NCBI RefSeq assembly: GCF_001748225.1
Contig: NZ_BDFE01000008.1
Span: 1 to 64,000 of the forward strand
DNA from: Desulfoplanes formicivorans
GTDB lineage: Bacteria > Desulfobacterota > Desulfovibrionia > Desulfovibrionales > Desulfomicrobiaceae
Length of the DNA stretch: 64,000 bases
Direction: 5' to 3'
Position numbers and translations under genes: made by a program. Below are positions 37,274 to 46,664 of this stretch, in pieces (position 1 is the first letter of the stretch; each line of letters opens with the position of its first letter). The notes under the pieces are model-generated. The model saw only the letters and a program-made list of their open reading frames with translations, did not search any database and was not told the origin of the DNA.

Positions 37274-37369
37274 GAAGGGAGGACACGGCAGACAGGGAGA
37301 CAAAAGACCGGGAGACGGGAGACCGGAAGAAGCATGTCTTGCTGTCTTCTTTGCTCCCGTCTCTTTTTT
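37274..37369. repeat. Purine-rich GGGAGAC repeat with inverted copy
   Basis: Copies of GGGAGAC recur between 37294 and 37324. GAGACGGGAG (37312-37321) is matched by its exact inverse CTCCCGTCTC (37354-37363), with AAGAAG/CTTCTT able to pair inside, and a run of six T residues follows at 37364-37369. It lies directly after galE on the - strand and could serve as its terminator, although the T run is on the + strand side. The rest of 37140-37273 shows nothing I can name. Confidence 0.5.
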
Positions 37370-38345
37370 ACAGCTTGCTTTCCCACAGATAGGCGGACAA
37401 GGCGATTTCCTCAATATCGTCGTGCTCGGGCTGCCACTGCATGGTCTGCATCAACTTGGCCGGATCGGCGATGAGGGTTGCCGGGTCGCCGGGTCTGCGG
37501 TCCACGTCCTGGGTGGCGAAATCCACCTTGCTGACCTTTTTCACCGCGTTCACGATTTCCCTGACCGTGTAGCCCTGCCCGTAGCCGCAATTGAAGATGC
37601 CCGACGGCCTGCCCGCTTGGAGATGGTTCAGGGCCAGCACATGGGCATTGGCCAAGTCGGTCACATGGATGTAATCCCTGATGCAGGTGCCGTCTTTGGT
37701 GGGATAGTCGGTGCCAAAGATTTTCAGATGGTCGCGGCGACCCAGGGCGGTTTGCGAGGCCACCTTGATCAGATGGGTCGCCTTGGGGGTACTCTGACCG
37801 ATGCGTCCTCCCGGATCAGCGCCGGCCACATTGAAATAGCGCAGGATGACATAGGAAAAATCAGGATGCGCCGCATGGGTGTCCTGGATGACCCATTCGC
37901 TCATGAGTTTGCTCCGGCCATAGGGATTGATGGGGTCCAGAGGTGATGTTTCCGTCACCGGAACGATTTCGGGCATCCCGTAAACCGCTGCCGTGGAAGA
38001 GAAGATGAACGAGGGGATCTTGTGCTTGACCGCCAGACCGATGAGGTTAGTGGTGTTATTGGTATTGTTGGTGTAGTACTTGACGGGATTGGTCATGGAT
38101 TCGGGAACCACGATGGATCCGGCAAAATGGAGAATCCCGTCAAACTGTTCCCGGGCCATGAGGGCAGAGAGCTTGTGGGTTTCGGCCAGGTCGCCCACTT
38201 CAAGGCGCGCCGGGGGAAGCACCGCTTCGGCGCGGCCCGTGGAAAGATTGTCGTAAACCACAACTTCGTATCCCCTGGAACACAGGGCCAGGGTGGTGTG
38301 GGAACCGATATAGCCGGCACCACCGGTGACAAGGATCTTGGGCAT
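37368..38345 (-). CDS. galE: UDP-glucose 4-epimerase GalE
   Basis: This short-chain dehydrogenase-type enzyme (325 aa) interconverts UDP-glucose and UDP-galactose with bound NAD. The Rossmann loop GGAGYIGSHT is at the N-terminus, SSTAAVYGMPE provides the serine region, and PYGRSKLMSE holds the catalytic YxxxK. The substrate loop PGGRIGQSTPKATHL fits bacterial GalE. AGGAG before ATG 38345 supports the start. It probably supplies galactose for lipopolysaccharide or exopolysaccharide. Confidence 0.93.
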   Translation of the reverse strand: MPKILVTGGAGYIGSHTTLALCSRGYEVVVYDNLSTGRAEAVLPPARLEVGDLAETHKLSALMAREQFDGILHFAGSIVVPESMTNPVKYYTNNTNNTTNLIGLAVKHKIPSFIFSSTAAVYGMPEIVPVTETSPLDPINPYGRSKLMSEWVIQDTHAAHPDFSYVILRYFNVAGADPGGRIGQSTPKATHLIKVASQTALGRRDHLKIFGTDYPTKDGTCIRDYIHVTDLANAHVLALNHLQAGRPSGIFNCGYGQGYTVREIVNAVKKVSKVDFATQDVDRRPGDPATLIADPAKLMQTMQWQPEHDDIEEIALSAYLWESKL

Positions 38346-38616
38346 GGATGTCTCCTGATTGTGAGGATTGGGAGGGGTCAGACGCTGCATGGTCTGGTAT
38401 CGTTTTTACAAAGATCTGCCAAGCAAGAAGAGCGCCCAAACGGTCTTCGGTCTTGCCATTTCCCGGGAATTTTGAAAGGTAGAACCGGTTTGCGAGCCTA
38501 TTTTGCAATGATGAACATACCCCCCTTTTCTTGCGCGTTTAAGCCGCAGGAACCATGAGGCTGAGACTCTTTTCAGCTCCCAGCGGGATTGTTCCGACCA
38601 TAAGGAGGATACAACC

Positions 38617-41517
38617 GTGGTCCATGGATTTGTTCTCAAGGAAAAACGTACTGTCAAGGAAATAGCTGCTGTTGCCAGCATATACGAGCATGAAAAAACC
38701 GGTGCCCGGGTGCTTTCCATTGTCAACGACGATGAAAACAAGGTTTTCGGCATAACCTTCAGGACACCTCCCAAGGACTCCACCGGGGTTGCCCATATTC
38801 TGGAACACTCGGTTCTGTGCGGATCGCGCAAGTATCCGGTCAAGGAGCCCTTTGTGGAACTTCTCAAGGGATCTTTGCAGACCTTTTTGAATGCCATGAC
38901 CTTTCCGGACAAAACATGCTATCCCGTGGCCAGCCAAAACGTCCAGGATTTCTATAATCTCATAGACGTGTATCTGGATGCGGTCTTGTATCCGCGGATA
39001 ACTCCTGAAATTTTCCAGCAGGAAGGGTGGCATTACGAGCTTGAGCATCCCGACGATCCTCTGGGGTACAAGGGTGTGGTCTTCAACGAGATGAAGGGGG
39101 TCTATTCCTCGCCGGACAGCCTGCTTGGCGAGTACTCGCAACATGCGGTATTTCCCGACACCCTGTACGCCCTGGAATCCGGAGGCCATCCCGAGCACAT
39201 TCCCGAGCTGACCTATGAGGCTTTCAGGGATTTTCATGCCACCTACTACCATCCGTCCAATGCGTGGATCTATTTTTACGGCAATGACGATCCCGATAAA
39301 CGTCTTGAGATTCTCGGGACGTATCTGGACGATTTCTCCGCCAAAAAGGTAACCTCGTCCATACCCCTGCAGCCGATCAAAAAACTGGGGGATATCCGTC
39401 GTCATGCCTTTGCCGCAGGTGAAGGCCAGGACAAGGGCATGACCACCCTGAACTGGCTGTTGTGCGAGACCACCCATGCCCGGGAAAATCTTTCCCTGCG
39501 TATCCTGGAATATATTCTGGTGGGCATGCCCGGGTCTCCCCTGCGCAAGGCCCTGATCGACTCAGGACTGGGAGAAGACCTGGCCGGGTTCGGGCTGGAG
39601 GACGAGCTTCGGCAGATGGTCTTTTCCACCGGTCTCAAGGGGATCGACCCCAGGGATGCCTCCCGGGTCAGGGAGCTCGTCATGAACACCCTCAGGGATA
39701 TTCGTGACCAGGGAATAGGGGAAGACCTGATCGAGGCAGGGATCAACACCATTGAATTTGCCCTGCGCGAAAACAATACAGGGTCATACCCCAGAGGGCT
39801 GCTGGTCATGCTCCGCAGCTTGTCCACCTGGCTGTACGATGGCGATCCCCTGGAACTGGTCGGTTTCGAGTCGGTTCTGACTTCCATCAAGGAATCCCTC
39901 GCCAAGGGAGAGAAACTTTTCGAGAATCTCATTACCTCTTATTTTCTGGACAACCCCCATCTTGTGCAGGTGGTTCTCGAACCGGACAGGGAACTCGGCG
40001 CGATTCTCGAGGCCAGGGAAAGCAAGCGGCTGGCCGATGTGAAAAAGGATATGACGCCCGAGGATCTGCAAGACGTCATTGCCGGCACGGCAAAGCTCAA
40101 GGAGCTTCAGGCCCGGCCTGATGCGCCCGAAGACCTGGCGACCATTCCCGTTTTAACCAAAAGCGAGCTTGAGCCCGGCATCAAGACCATTCCCCTTGTC
40201 GAGGAGTCCATGTATTCGACCCGGGTCCTGTTCCATGATCTGGAAACCAGCGGGATTGTCTATACGGACCTGGTCCTGGACCTGCACCACATGGTGCAGA
40301 AATATCTTCCCTACATTCCCCTGTTCGGCCGGGCTCTGTTTGAAATGGGTACAGATACCGAAGATTACGTGCAGTTTGGCAAACGGATCAGGCGCAAGAC
40401 CGGGGGTATCGGGGCGGCTCCTTTCACGGCATCGGTTCTGGGTGAGCGAGACGGGTTCTGCAAGTTGATACTGCGCGGCAAGGCCATGGCAGGCAATGTC
40501 AAGGACCTCATGGATATTGCCCGGGATGCCCTGTTGCGGGTCAAGCTGGACGACAAGGAACGGTTTCGGCAGATCGTCACCGAAGAAAAGGCCGGGCTGG
40601 AACGGTCTCTGGTTCCCTCAGGACACGCGTTTGCAACCCTGCGTGTCTGTTCCCGGTTCAACGAGGCGGACTGGGCACGGGAACAGATGGGGGGGATCAG
40701 CTATCTCTTCTTCCTCCGGTTCCTCCTGGACAAGATTGATACCGACTGGGAAACGGTGCTTGGCAGTCTGCGGGAAATCCAATTCGCCCTGGTGGATGCT
40801 GCCTCCATGGTTGTGAACGTGACGACCTCGGCTTCCATCTGGAAGGATGTCAAAGGGCACGTGGAAACGTTTCTGCAGAAAATGCCCGAGCGGGGGCTGA
40901 GCAGAAATACCTGGCTGCCGGTCTGCTCCCAGGCCAACGAGGGACTGATCATGCCGGCCATGGTCAACTACGTGGCAAAGGGGACGGATTTGTACGCCGG
41001 AGGATACGAATATCATGGTTCGGTGAACGTGATCACCAAGTACCTGCGTACCTCATGGCTCTGGGAACAGGTGCGCGTGCTTGGCGGTGCCTATGGCGGA
41101 TTTTGCGGATTTGATCGTCAGTCCGGGTTGATGACCTTTGGTTCCTACAGGGATCCGAATATCCTTTCCACCCTGGAGGCCTTTGACAAATGCGCTGATT
41201 TTCTGGCCACGGCGGATCTGGATCAGGCCGAGATCGACAAGGGAGTCATCGGAGCCATTGGCGGGATGGATCAGTATCAGCTGCCCGATGCCCAGGGGTT
41301 TTCGTCCATGATTCGTTTTCTGACCAAGGTGACGGATGAGGAACGCCAGACCATTCGGGATCAGATCCTGGCTACGGACAAGAGCCATTTTCGGGCCTTT
41401 GGTGAAGTGCTTGCCAAATGTGTTCAAAGGGGATTTGTTTCCGTCCTCGGTTCGGCTGAAGGCATCGAAGGTGCCCGGGAAAAGGCCGGGCTGGAGGAGG
41501 TGTTCGAGGTACTCTGA
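38617..41517 (+). CDS. M16C (PreP/presequence protease-like) zinc metallopeptidase
   Basis: This large insulinase-family protease (966 aa) has the inverted zinc motif H60-x-x-E63-H64 (AHILEHSVL), with a downstream glutamate in GVVFNEMKGVYSSPDS. The two halves of about 480 residues joined by an M16C-associated linker match the presequence-protease/peptidasome type, which encloses and degrades short unfolded peptides. There is no signal peptide, so it is cytoplasmic. The start is GTG 38617, with AAGGAGG eight bases ahead. The 271 bases before it, divergent from galE, show no clear signal. Confidence 0.9.
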   Translation: MVHGFVLKEKRTVKEIAAVASIYEHEKTGARVLSIVNDDENKVFGITFRTPPKDSTGVAHILEHSVLCGSRKYPVKEPFVELLKGSLQTFLNAMTFPDKTCYPVASQNVQDFYNLIDVYLDAVLYPRITPEIFQQEGWHYELEHPDDPLGYKGVVFNEMKGVYSSPDSLLGEYSQHAVFPDTLYALESGGHPEHIPELTYEAFRDFHATYYHPSNAWIYFYGNDDPDKRLEILGTYLDDFSAKKVTSSIPLQPIKKLGDIRRHAFAAGEGQDKGMTTLNWLLCETTHARENLSLRILEYILVGMPGSPLRKALIDSGLGEDLAGFGLEDELRQMVFSTGLKGIDPRDASRVRELVMNTLRDIRDQGIGEDLIEAGINTIEFALRENNTGSYPRGLLVMLRSLSTWLYDGDPLELVGFESVLTSIKESLAKGEKLFENLITSYFLDNPHLVQVVLEPDRELGAILEARESKRLADVKKDMTPEDLQDVIAGTAKLKELQARPDAPEDLATIPVLTKSELEPGIKTIPLVEESMYSTRVLFHDLETSGIVYTDLVLDLHHMVQKYLPYIPLFGRALFEMGTDTEDYVQFGKRIRRKTGGIGAAPFTASVLGERDGFCKLILRGKAMAGNVKDLMDIARDALLRVKLDDKERFRQIVTEEKAGLERSLVPSGHAFATLRVCSRFNEADWAREQMGGISYLFFLRFLLDKIDTDWETVLGSLREIQFALVDAASMVVNVTTSASIWKDVKGHVETFLQKMPERGLSRNTWLPVCSQANEGLIMPAMVNYVAKGTDLYAGGYEYHGSVNVITKYLRTSWLWEQVRVLGGAYGGFCGFDRQSGLMTFGSYRDPNILSTLEAFDKCADFLATADLDQAEIDKGVIGAIGGMDQYQLPDAQGFSSMIRFLTKVTDEERQTIRDQILATDKSHFRAFGEVLAKCVQRGFVSVLGSAEGIEGAREKAGLEEVFEVL

Positions 41518-41534
41518 TGCGGGAGAACCAGGGG

Positions 41535-41568
41535 CACATGCGTGGATTCTTGATCGTGCACGCATGTG
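41535..41568 (+). promoter_or_regulatory. Hairpin in the mgtE leader
   Basis: CACATGCGTG (41535-41544) and CACGCATGTG (41559-41568) form a perfect 10-base-pair stem with a 14-base loop. It lies between the protease stop and mgtE, with no T tract. It may be a weak terminator or part of a structured leader. I do not see the conserved elements of a known magnesium riboswitch. Confidence 0.4.
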
Positions 41569-41661
41569 TCGCATTCATGGTCTTCTGTCGTGCCTGGTGG
41601 GTATTGTCGTGCCGTACATGGCGCGGCCACGCAACCTTCGTCATGCAAGGACTGGACTGAT

Positions 41662-42978
41662 ATGACCGATTATCATTCCGAGAACGAGCCGGAAACCATG
41701 CAGGATGATTTTTTTGACCAGCTGCATCCAGCCGATGCAGCCGATCATTTGGAAAACCTGCCCCTTGAGGAACAGGTGGTCATGGTCCGCGGGCTTCCCC
41801 TGGAAGATGCGGCCGAATCCATCGCCGAAATGGATTCCCATGACCGCATTCCCCTGATGACCCAGCTTCCCCCCAAGTTGGCAGCGGATATCCTGACCCT
41901 CATGTCGCCGGACGATGCCGCTGACACCGTGGCCGAACTTGAGCCTGACATCCGCAAGGCCATTTTCCGGGAGCTTGATCAGGAAGACGCTGCCGAGATC
42001 AAATCTCTGCTCATGTATGACCCCGATTCTGCCGGCGGGGTCATGAACACGGAGATTCTGGTTCTTGACGAGAATCTCACCGCAGACCAGGCCATTACCG
42101 TGATCCGAAGTCAGGTGGAGGATTCGGAAATCCCCTATTACGCCTACATGGTTGACCAGTACCGCCATCTCAAGGGGGTTCTTTCCCTGCGGGATATCAT
42201 GATCAGTCCGGGGGGCAAGAAACTCAAGGAATTGCTGGTGGAACAAAACCTCATTGCCGTACCGTTTGATACGGACAAGGAGGAAGTGGCCAAGCTCATT
42301 GCCCGGTACAATTTTCTGGCCCTGCCGGTTGTGGATCATGGTCAGCGCATTTTGGGCACTGTTACGGTCGACGATGTCATTGACATCATCCAGGAAGAGG
42401 CCAGTGAGGACATGCAGCAGATGGTTGGTGCCGGTGGGGATGAAACCATTGATTCCCCCTGGGGCTATTCCCTGAAGATGCGCATGCCCTGGCTGTTCGT
42501 GAATCTGCTCAATTCGGCTGTTTCCGCATGGGTGGTTCACCTTTTTGAGGGTTCCATCGAACAGATGGCCATCCTGGCGGTACTCATGCCCATTGTAGCC
42601 AATCAGGCCGGCAATACCGGACAGCAGTCCCTGGCGGTCATGATCCGCCAGCTGGCCATGGAGCGGTTCGACCGCAAAAAGGTGTGGATCGCCGTTGCCC
42701 GGGAGGCCAAGATAGGGCTGGTCAACGGATTGATCATCGGTTTGGCCACTTTTTTCGGTATCATTCTGGTTTTTCAGCGCCCGGGTCTTGCTGCGGTCAT
42801 GGCGCTGGCCCTGCTTTTCGACATGCTGCTCGGGGCCATTGCCGGGGCCTCCATCCCCCTTATTCTCAAGGAACTGGGACGTGATCCGGCTCAGGCCTCA
42901 AGCATTTTTCTGACCACCCTTACCGACAGCATGGGGTTTTTTGTCTTTTTGGGCATGGCCGGCGTTTTTTTGCTCTGA
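41662..42978 (+). CDS. mgtE: MgtE magnesium transporter
   Basis: This 438-residue protein has an MgtE_N helical domain rich in acidic residues (about 10-125), a pair of CBS domains (about 130-260) and a C-terminal membrane domain of five helices with ANQAGNTGQQSLAVMIRQLA and GASIPLILKELGRDPAQASS, which line the pore. MgtE is a Mg2+-gated channel, the cytosolic domains closing it when Mg2+ is high. ATG 41662 has AAGGA ten bases ahead. The open frame upstream is not family-like. Confidence 0.94.
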   Translation: MTDYHSENEPETMQDDFFDQLHPADAADHLENLPLEEQVVMVRGLPLEDAAESIAEMDSHDRIPLMTQLPPKLAADILTLMSPDDAADTVAELEPDIRKAIFRELDQEDAAEIKSLLMYDPDSAGGVMNTEILVLDENLTADQAITVIRSQVEDSEIPYYAYMVDQYRHLKGVLSLRDIMISPGGKKLKELLVEQNLIAVPFDTDKEEVAKLIARYNFLALPVVDHGQRILGTVTVDDVIDIIQEEASEDMQQMVGAGGDETIDSPWGYSLKMRMPWLFVNLLNSAVSAWVVHLFEGSIEQMAILAVLMPIVANQAGNTGQQSLAVMIRQLAMERFDRKKVWIAVAREAKIGLVNGLIIGLATFFGIILVFQRPGLAAVMALALLFDMLLGAIAGASIPLILKELGRDPAQASSIFLTTLTDSMGFFVFLGMAGVFLL

Positions 42979-43018
42979 TCGGGCAGGGTTGTGGCGGCCA
43001 CCGCTAGGTGGGAGATCC

Positions 43019-43465
43019 TCATGCGCTGGCGGTCTGCTGGTCAGGTTCCCGGGTGTTCAGGAGCTGAATGGCCAGCATGATGAAATCCGCTTCAGTGATA
43101 ATGCCCACGAGATGTTCCTTTCTGACAACCGGCAGGCAGCCGTACTTGTTCTTGAGCAGGATCTCGGCTGCCCGGGTGATGTCCGTTTCCTCGGAGATCC
43201 ATTGGGCGTCCTTGCGCATTACTTCCTTGATGGGAATGCCTGCGTCGATTTCCTGCTGGGTTTCCCGGTCGATTCCTGCCAGCTTGGAAACGGTTGCCAA
43301 AAGTATATCCCGGTGGGTGATCAGTCCGCAGAATCGTTTTTCGTGATCCACGATGGGCACGTGTCGAATGCGTGCCAGGTGCATGATGCCCCGGGCCGTC
43401 TTGAGGGTATCTTCCGGCTTGAGGGTGATGATTTCCGTGGACATGACGTCCTTGACCTTGAGCAT
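43019..43465 (-). CDS. Stand-alone CBS-pair protein
   Basis: This 148-residue cytoplasmic protein consists of two CBS motifs: MLKVKDVMSTEIITLKPEDT with HVPIVDHEKRFCGLITHRD, and IKEVMRKDAQWISEETDITR with GCLPVVRKEHLVGIITEAD. Such pairs bind adenine nucleotides and act as sensors, but the partner is unknown. AGGAGG before ATG 43465 is strong. It is convergent with mgtE, which also has CBS domains; a functional link is possible but not shown. Confidence 0.88.
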   Translation of the reverse strand: MLKVKDVMSTEIITLKPEDTLKTARGIMHLARIRHVPIVDHEKRFCGLITHRDILLATVSKLAGIDRETQQEIDAGIPIKEVMRKDAQWISEETDITRAAEILLKNKYGCLPVVRKEHLVGIITEADFIMLAIQLLNTREPDQQTASA

Positions 43466-43683
43466 GAATCCTCCTGAGGCTGATGGCTGACAAGGGTGAT
43501 TATTCCGAGCCTTGACTATGGTCTAAAATTCCCCTTGGGGCAAGGGCCTTGCGCCATTACGTGGCCGCGTGTCTGATTGACTTGCAGGGGGAAATCTGGT
43601 TTGCAGTGCGTTGTCGTACGATTGTCAGGACGTTCTGCCCAGCCACGGGCACGAAGTATGCTTGAAAAGGATTGTGTATCACG

Positions 43684-44358
43684 GTGAAAACACACGCCAT
43701 GCGCAAGATGGTCGCTGGGACCGACTACAGGAGAAACCGGGAACGGATGATCAGGGACCAGCTTGTGGCCCGGGGCATCACGGATGAGCATGTTCTGCGG
43801 GCCATGTGGGAGGTCCCGAGACATCTTTTTGTGGAAGAGGCCTTGCAGGCTCAGTCTTACGAGGACCATGCCGTGCCCATCGGCCACGGCCAGACCATAT
43901 CCCATCCGTATACCGTAGCCAGGATGACCAGTCTGCTGCACGTAGAGCCCGGCATGAAGATCTTGGAAATCGGCACCGGGTCGGGCTATCAGGCTGCGAT
44001 TCTGGAGCGCCTGGGTGCCATGGTGTACACGGTGGAGAGGATCAAGCCCCTTTTTGTGGCCGCGCGCAAGCGTCTTTTGTTCATGCATTGCTATAACATT
44101 CATTGCAAGCTGGACGACGGAACAACCGGCTGGCCCGAACTGGCTCCTTTTGATCGGATTATCGTTACGGCAGGCGGTCCGGAGATCCCCCTGCCCCTGG
44201 TAAGGCAATTGGCTGATCCCGGGTGCATGGTTCTGCCGGTGGGGGAGGAAAAACGCAAACAGCGCATGGTACGGGTTTGCAAGGCAGACGGGCGGGTGAC
44301 CAGCAAGGATTGTGGCTCAGCCGCTTTTGTGGATCTGGTGGGAACCCATGGCTGGTAA
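43684..44358 (+). CDS. pcm: Protein-L-isoaspartate O-methyltransferase
   Basis: This SAM-dependent repair enzyme methylates isoaspartyl residues in aged proteins. The motifs [35 protein letters not shown] and the SAM loop [15 protein letters not shown] are typical. The start is uncertain: TTG 43672, GTG 43684 and ATG 43699 are all in frame. I report GTG 43684 (224 aa) because AAAAGGA lies upstream, though at a long spacing. It opens a + strand run with the DedA-type, mrp and transglycosylase genes. Confidence 0.92.
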   Translation: MKTHAMRKMVAGTDYRRNRERMIRDQLVARGITDEHVLRAMWEVPRHLFVEEALQAQSYEDHAVPIGHGQTISHPYTVARMTSLLHVEPGMKILEIGTGSGYQAAILERLGAMVYTVERIKPLFVAARKRLLFMHCYNIHCKLDDGTTGWPELAPFDRIIVTAGGPEIPLPLVRQLADPGCMVLPVGEEKRKQRMVRVCKADGRVTSKDCGSAAFVDLVGTHGW

Positions 44359-44370
44359 ATCGGGTTGCAG

Positions 44371-44955
44371 ATGAAGATGATGCACAAGATGCTCGACCGG
44401 CTTTGGGAGGTAGCTGCCCGAAAGGGTGCCGAACGTGTGCTTATGGCTGTTTCCTTTACCGAGGCCATCTTTTTCCCGGTTCCTCCGGATCTTCTGCTGC
44501 TTCCCATGGGCCTTGCCGCCCGGGACAAGGTGTTTCGGCTGGCCTGGATCTGTCTGCTTTTTTCTCTGGCCGGAGGGGTGATCGGATACGGCATCGGGTA
44601 TTATTTCATGGAAGCCGTGGGCAATCCCATTATCCGCTTTTACGGGCTCGAGGAACAATACACCCGGATTCAGGTATGGTATGACACCTACAGCGCCTGG
44701 GCCGTGAGCATTGCCGGGCTTACCCCCATTCCTTACAAACTCTGTACCCTCACCGCCGGAGCCTTTCACATCAATTGGCCCGTTTTTATCCTTGCCTCGG
44801 CCATCAGCCGGGGAATACGTTTTTTTGTCATTGCCGTTCTTATCCGTTCTTTTGGGGAAGCCGCCCGGACCTTTCTGGAAAAGCGGTTCAATCTGGTGGT
44901 GACAGTGACCTTGATCCTCGTTATTTTGGGATTTGTGGTTTTGAAATATGTCTGA
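44371..44955 (+). CDS. DedA/YqaA-type membrane protein
   Basis: This protein (about 194 aa) has four or five transmembrane helices. The segment SFTEAIFFPVPPDLLLLPMG near the N-terminus and GLTPIPYKLCTLTAGAFHI are characteristic of the SNARE-associated/YqaA branch of the DedA superfamily, some members of which move phospholipids or undecaprenyl phosphate across the membrane. Its own substrate is unknown. It begins 13 bases after pcm. Several ATGs near 44371 are possible and none has a strong ribosome binding site. Confidence 0.85.
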   Translation: MKMMHKMLDRLWEVAARKGAERVLMAVSFTEAIFFPVPPDLLLLPMGLAARDKVFRLAWICLLFSLAGGVIGYGIGYYFMEAVGNPIIRFYGLEEQYTRIQVWYDTYSAWAVSIAGLTPIPYKLCTLTAGAFHINWPVFILASAISRGIRFFVIAVLIRSFGEAARTFLEKRFNLVVTVTLILVILGFVVLKYV

Positions 44956-45029
44956 GACCATCAGCGGCTGATGAGGTCGCGGATGGTCTTGTATCGAACA
45001 TACAAACATGCATGCAGGAGAAGCATATA

Positions 45030-45917
45030 ATGGCCGAGCAAGGTACATGTCCCAGTGCGGGCAAGGGAGGCGGGAGCGCCAACGCTTCCAAGATGATCCA
45101 GGATCAGATGATCTCCTCGACCCTTTCCAAGATTCGTCACAAACTGTTCATCATGAGCGGCAAGGGTGGGGTCGGCAAGAGTTCCCTGGCGACCAACCTG
45201 GCCGCAGCCCTGTCTTCCCGTGGATTTCGTGTCGGGCTTCTGGACGTGGACATCCATGGCCCGAGTGTGCCCCACCTCTTGGGGATCAAGGGGCTTTTGG
45301 ACATTGACCGGGGGAGCATCCTCAAGCCCAAGCAGTATAATGAGAATCTTTCGGTCATATCCATGGAATCGCTGCTCAAGGACCCGGACCAGGCCGTGCT
45401 CTGGCGGGGACCCATGAAAACCAACGCCATCCGGCAGTTCATTGCCGACGTGGAGTGGGGAGAGCTTGATTTTCTGGTTATTGATTCGCCTCCGGGAACA
45501 GGTGACGAGCCCATGACTGTTTTGAAGACCGTTCCCGAGGCCTTGAGTGTGGTCGTGACCACTCCCCAGGAGATATCCTTGGCCGATGTACGCAAGGCGA
45601 TCAATTTCCTGCAATATGCCCAGGCCAACATCCTTGGAGTGGTGGAGAACATGAGCGGCCTGATTTGTCCGTACTGCCAAAAACAGATCGACCTGTTCAA
45701 AAAAGGCGGCGGCAAGGAGCTGGCTGACAGGTACGGCCTCGATTTCCTGGGAGCCATTCCTCTTGATCCGGCAACCGTGGTGGCCGGTGATCTGGGCAAG
45801 CCCGTGGTCTTCCTTGATGAGGATGTGCCTGCCAAGAAGGCCTTTCTCGCCCTTGCCGATACCATCAGTTCCCGTGCTGCTGAGTGTTTTGAATCGGTGT
45901 CGTCCGTCCACAAGTGA
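45030..45917 (+). CDS. mrp: Mrp/NBP35-type P-loop ATPase, iron-sulfur carrier
   Basis: This 295-residue cytoplasmic protein of the ApbC/Nbp35 family binds and transfers 4Fe-4S clusters. The deviant Walker A SGKGGVGKSS has its lysine at K50, GLLDVDIHGPSVPHLLG follows, and CPYC (C213, C216) provides the bridging cluster ligands of the dimer. The short Cys-containing N-terminal tail (C7) is normal. AGGAG nine bases before ATG 45030 fixes the start; the open frame upstream overlaps the DedA-type gene and is not real. Confidence 0.94.
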   Translation: MAEQGTCPSAGKGGGSANASKMIQDQMISSTLSKIRHKLFIMSGKGGVGKSSLATNLAAALSSRGFRVGLLDVDIHGPSVPHLLGIKGLLDIDRGSILKPKQYNENLSVISMESLLKDPDQAVLWRGPMKTNAIRQFIADVEWGELDFLVIDSPPGTGDEPMTVLKTVPEALSVVVTTPQEISLADVRKAINFLQYAQANILGVVENMSGLICPYCQKQIDLFKKGGGKELADRYGLDFLGAIPLDPATVVAGDLGKPVVFLDEDVPAKKAFLALADTISSRAAECFESVSSVHK

Positions 45918-45943
45918 TCTGGGCGCGGGGTTTGGGAGATGCC

Positions 45944-46519
45944 ATGAAACTGATCCTCGTCGTTCTGGCCACCCTGGTGATCCTGACACATGGGGAGGGG
46001 CCAAGGGCCGGCGTCATTTACTATTACGAAGGACCCGACGGCGTTCTTCATTTCACGGATCTCCCCCTGACCCGTCATTACAAGCCCTTTGTCTTCTGGG
46101 GAAATGCCACGGGTGAGGCCAAGGAACGCATCAAAAGGCTGATCAGGAAATACGCGGCCCAGTACGGGGTGGATGAAAATCTGATCCAGGCCCTGGCCCA
46201 TGTGGAATCCCGCTATGATTGCATGGCCGTGTCCCGTGCCGGTGCTCAGGGCGTCATGCAGATCATGCCCAAGACCCAACAGGAGCTCGGGCTCACGGCT
46301 CCGTTTGATCCGGCGGCCAATGTGGAGGCCGGTATACGGTATTTCAAGCGTCTGCTCGACCGTTTCGGAGATACCCGTCTTGCCCTGGCCGCGTACAATG
46401 CAGGACCTGGCCAGGTGGACAAGTACAAAGGGGTGCCCCCCTTTCCCGAGACCAGGAAATACGTGCGGGATGTTTTGGAGAAGTACGCCCAGCTCAAGCC
46501 CGGCAAACAGCGAAAGTAG
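45944..46519 (+). CDS. Lytic transglycosylase of the SLT family
   Basis: This exported peptidoglycan-cutting enzyme (191 aa) cleaves MurNAc-GlcNAc bonds to 1,6-anhydro products. An N-terminal signal (MKLILVVLATLVILTHG) and a short beta domain precede the SLT domain at about 68-185. The catalytic glutamate is E88 in ALAHVESRYD, followed by AGAQGVMQIMP and ALAAYNAGPGQV. I prefer ATG 45944, with GGGAG ahead, to the GTG at 45914 because it begins the signal peptide. Confidence 0.92.
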   Translation: MKLILVVLATLVILTHGEGPRAGVIYYYEGPDGVLHFTDLPLTRHYKPFVFWGNATGEAKERIKRLIRKYAAQYGVDENLIQALAHVESRYDCMAVSRAGAQGVMQIMPKTQQELGLTAPFDPAANVEAGIRYFKRLLDRFGDTRLALAAYNAGPGQVDKYKGVPPFPETRKYVRDVLEKYAQLKPGKQRK

Positions 46520-46664
46520 GATATTCGAGGCGGTTACGCGTTGATGCTGGTGACCTGAACCATGCCCGGATGTCACAAAAACACTTTCCTGCGGGTACCT
46601 GCACGTTGATGGTCCCCTTGTCCTCCTTGATGCGCCAACCTTAAGCTGTTTCAGGAAGTCAACC

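Noticed and set aside
37264-37369. Possible CRISPR-like repeat from the recurring GGGAGAC units
   Set aside because: Units are 7 bases, irregularly spaced, without distinct spacers or cas genes.
46520-46664. Possible tRNA or small RNA between the transglycosylase gene and pgsA
   Set aside because: No acceptor stem, T-loop or terminator could be found; only unstructured spacer is visible.
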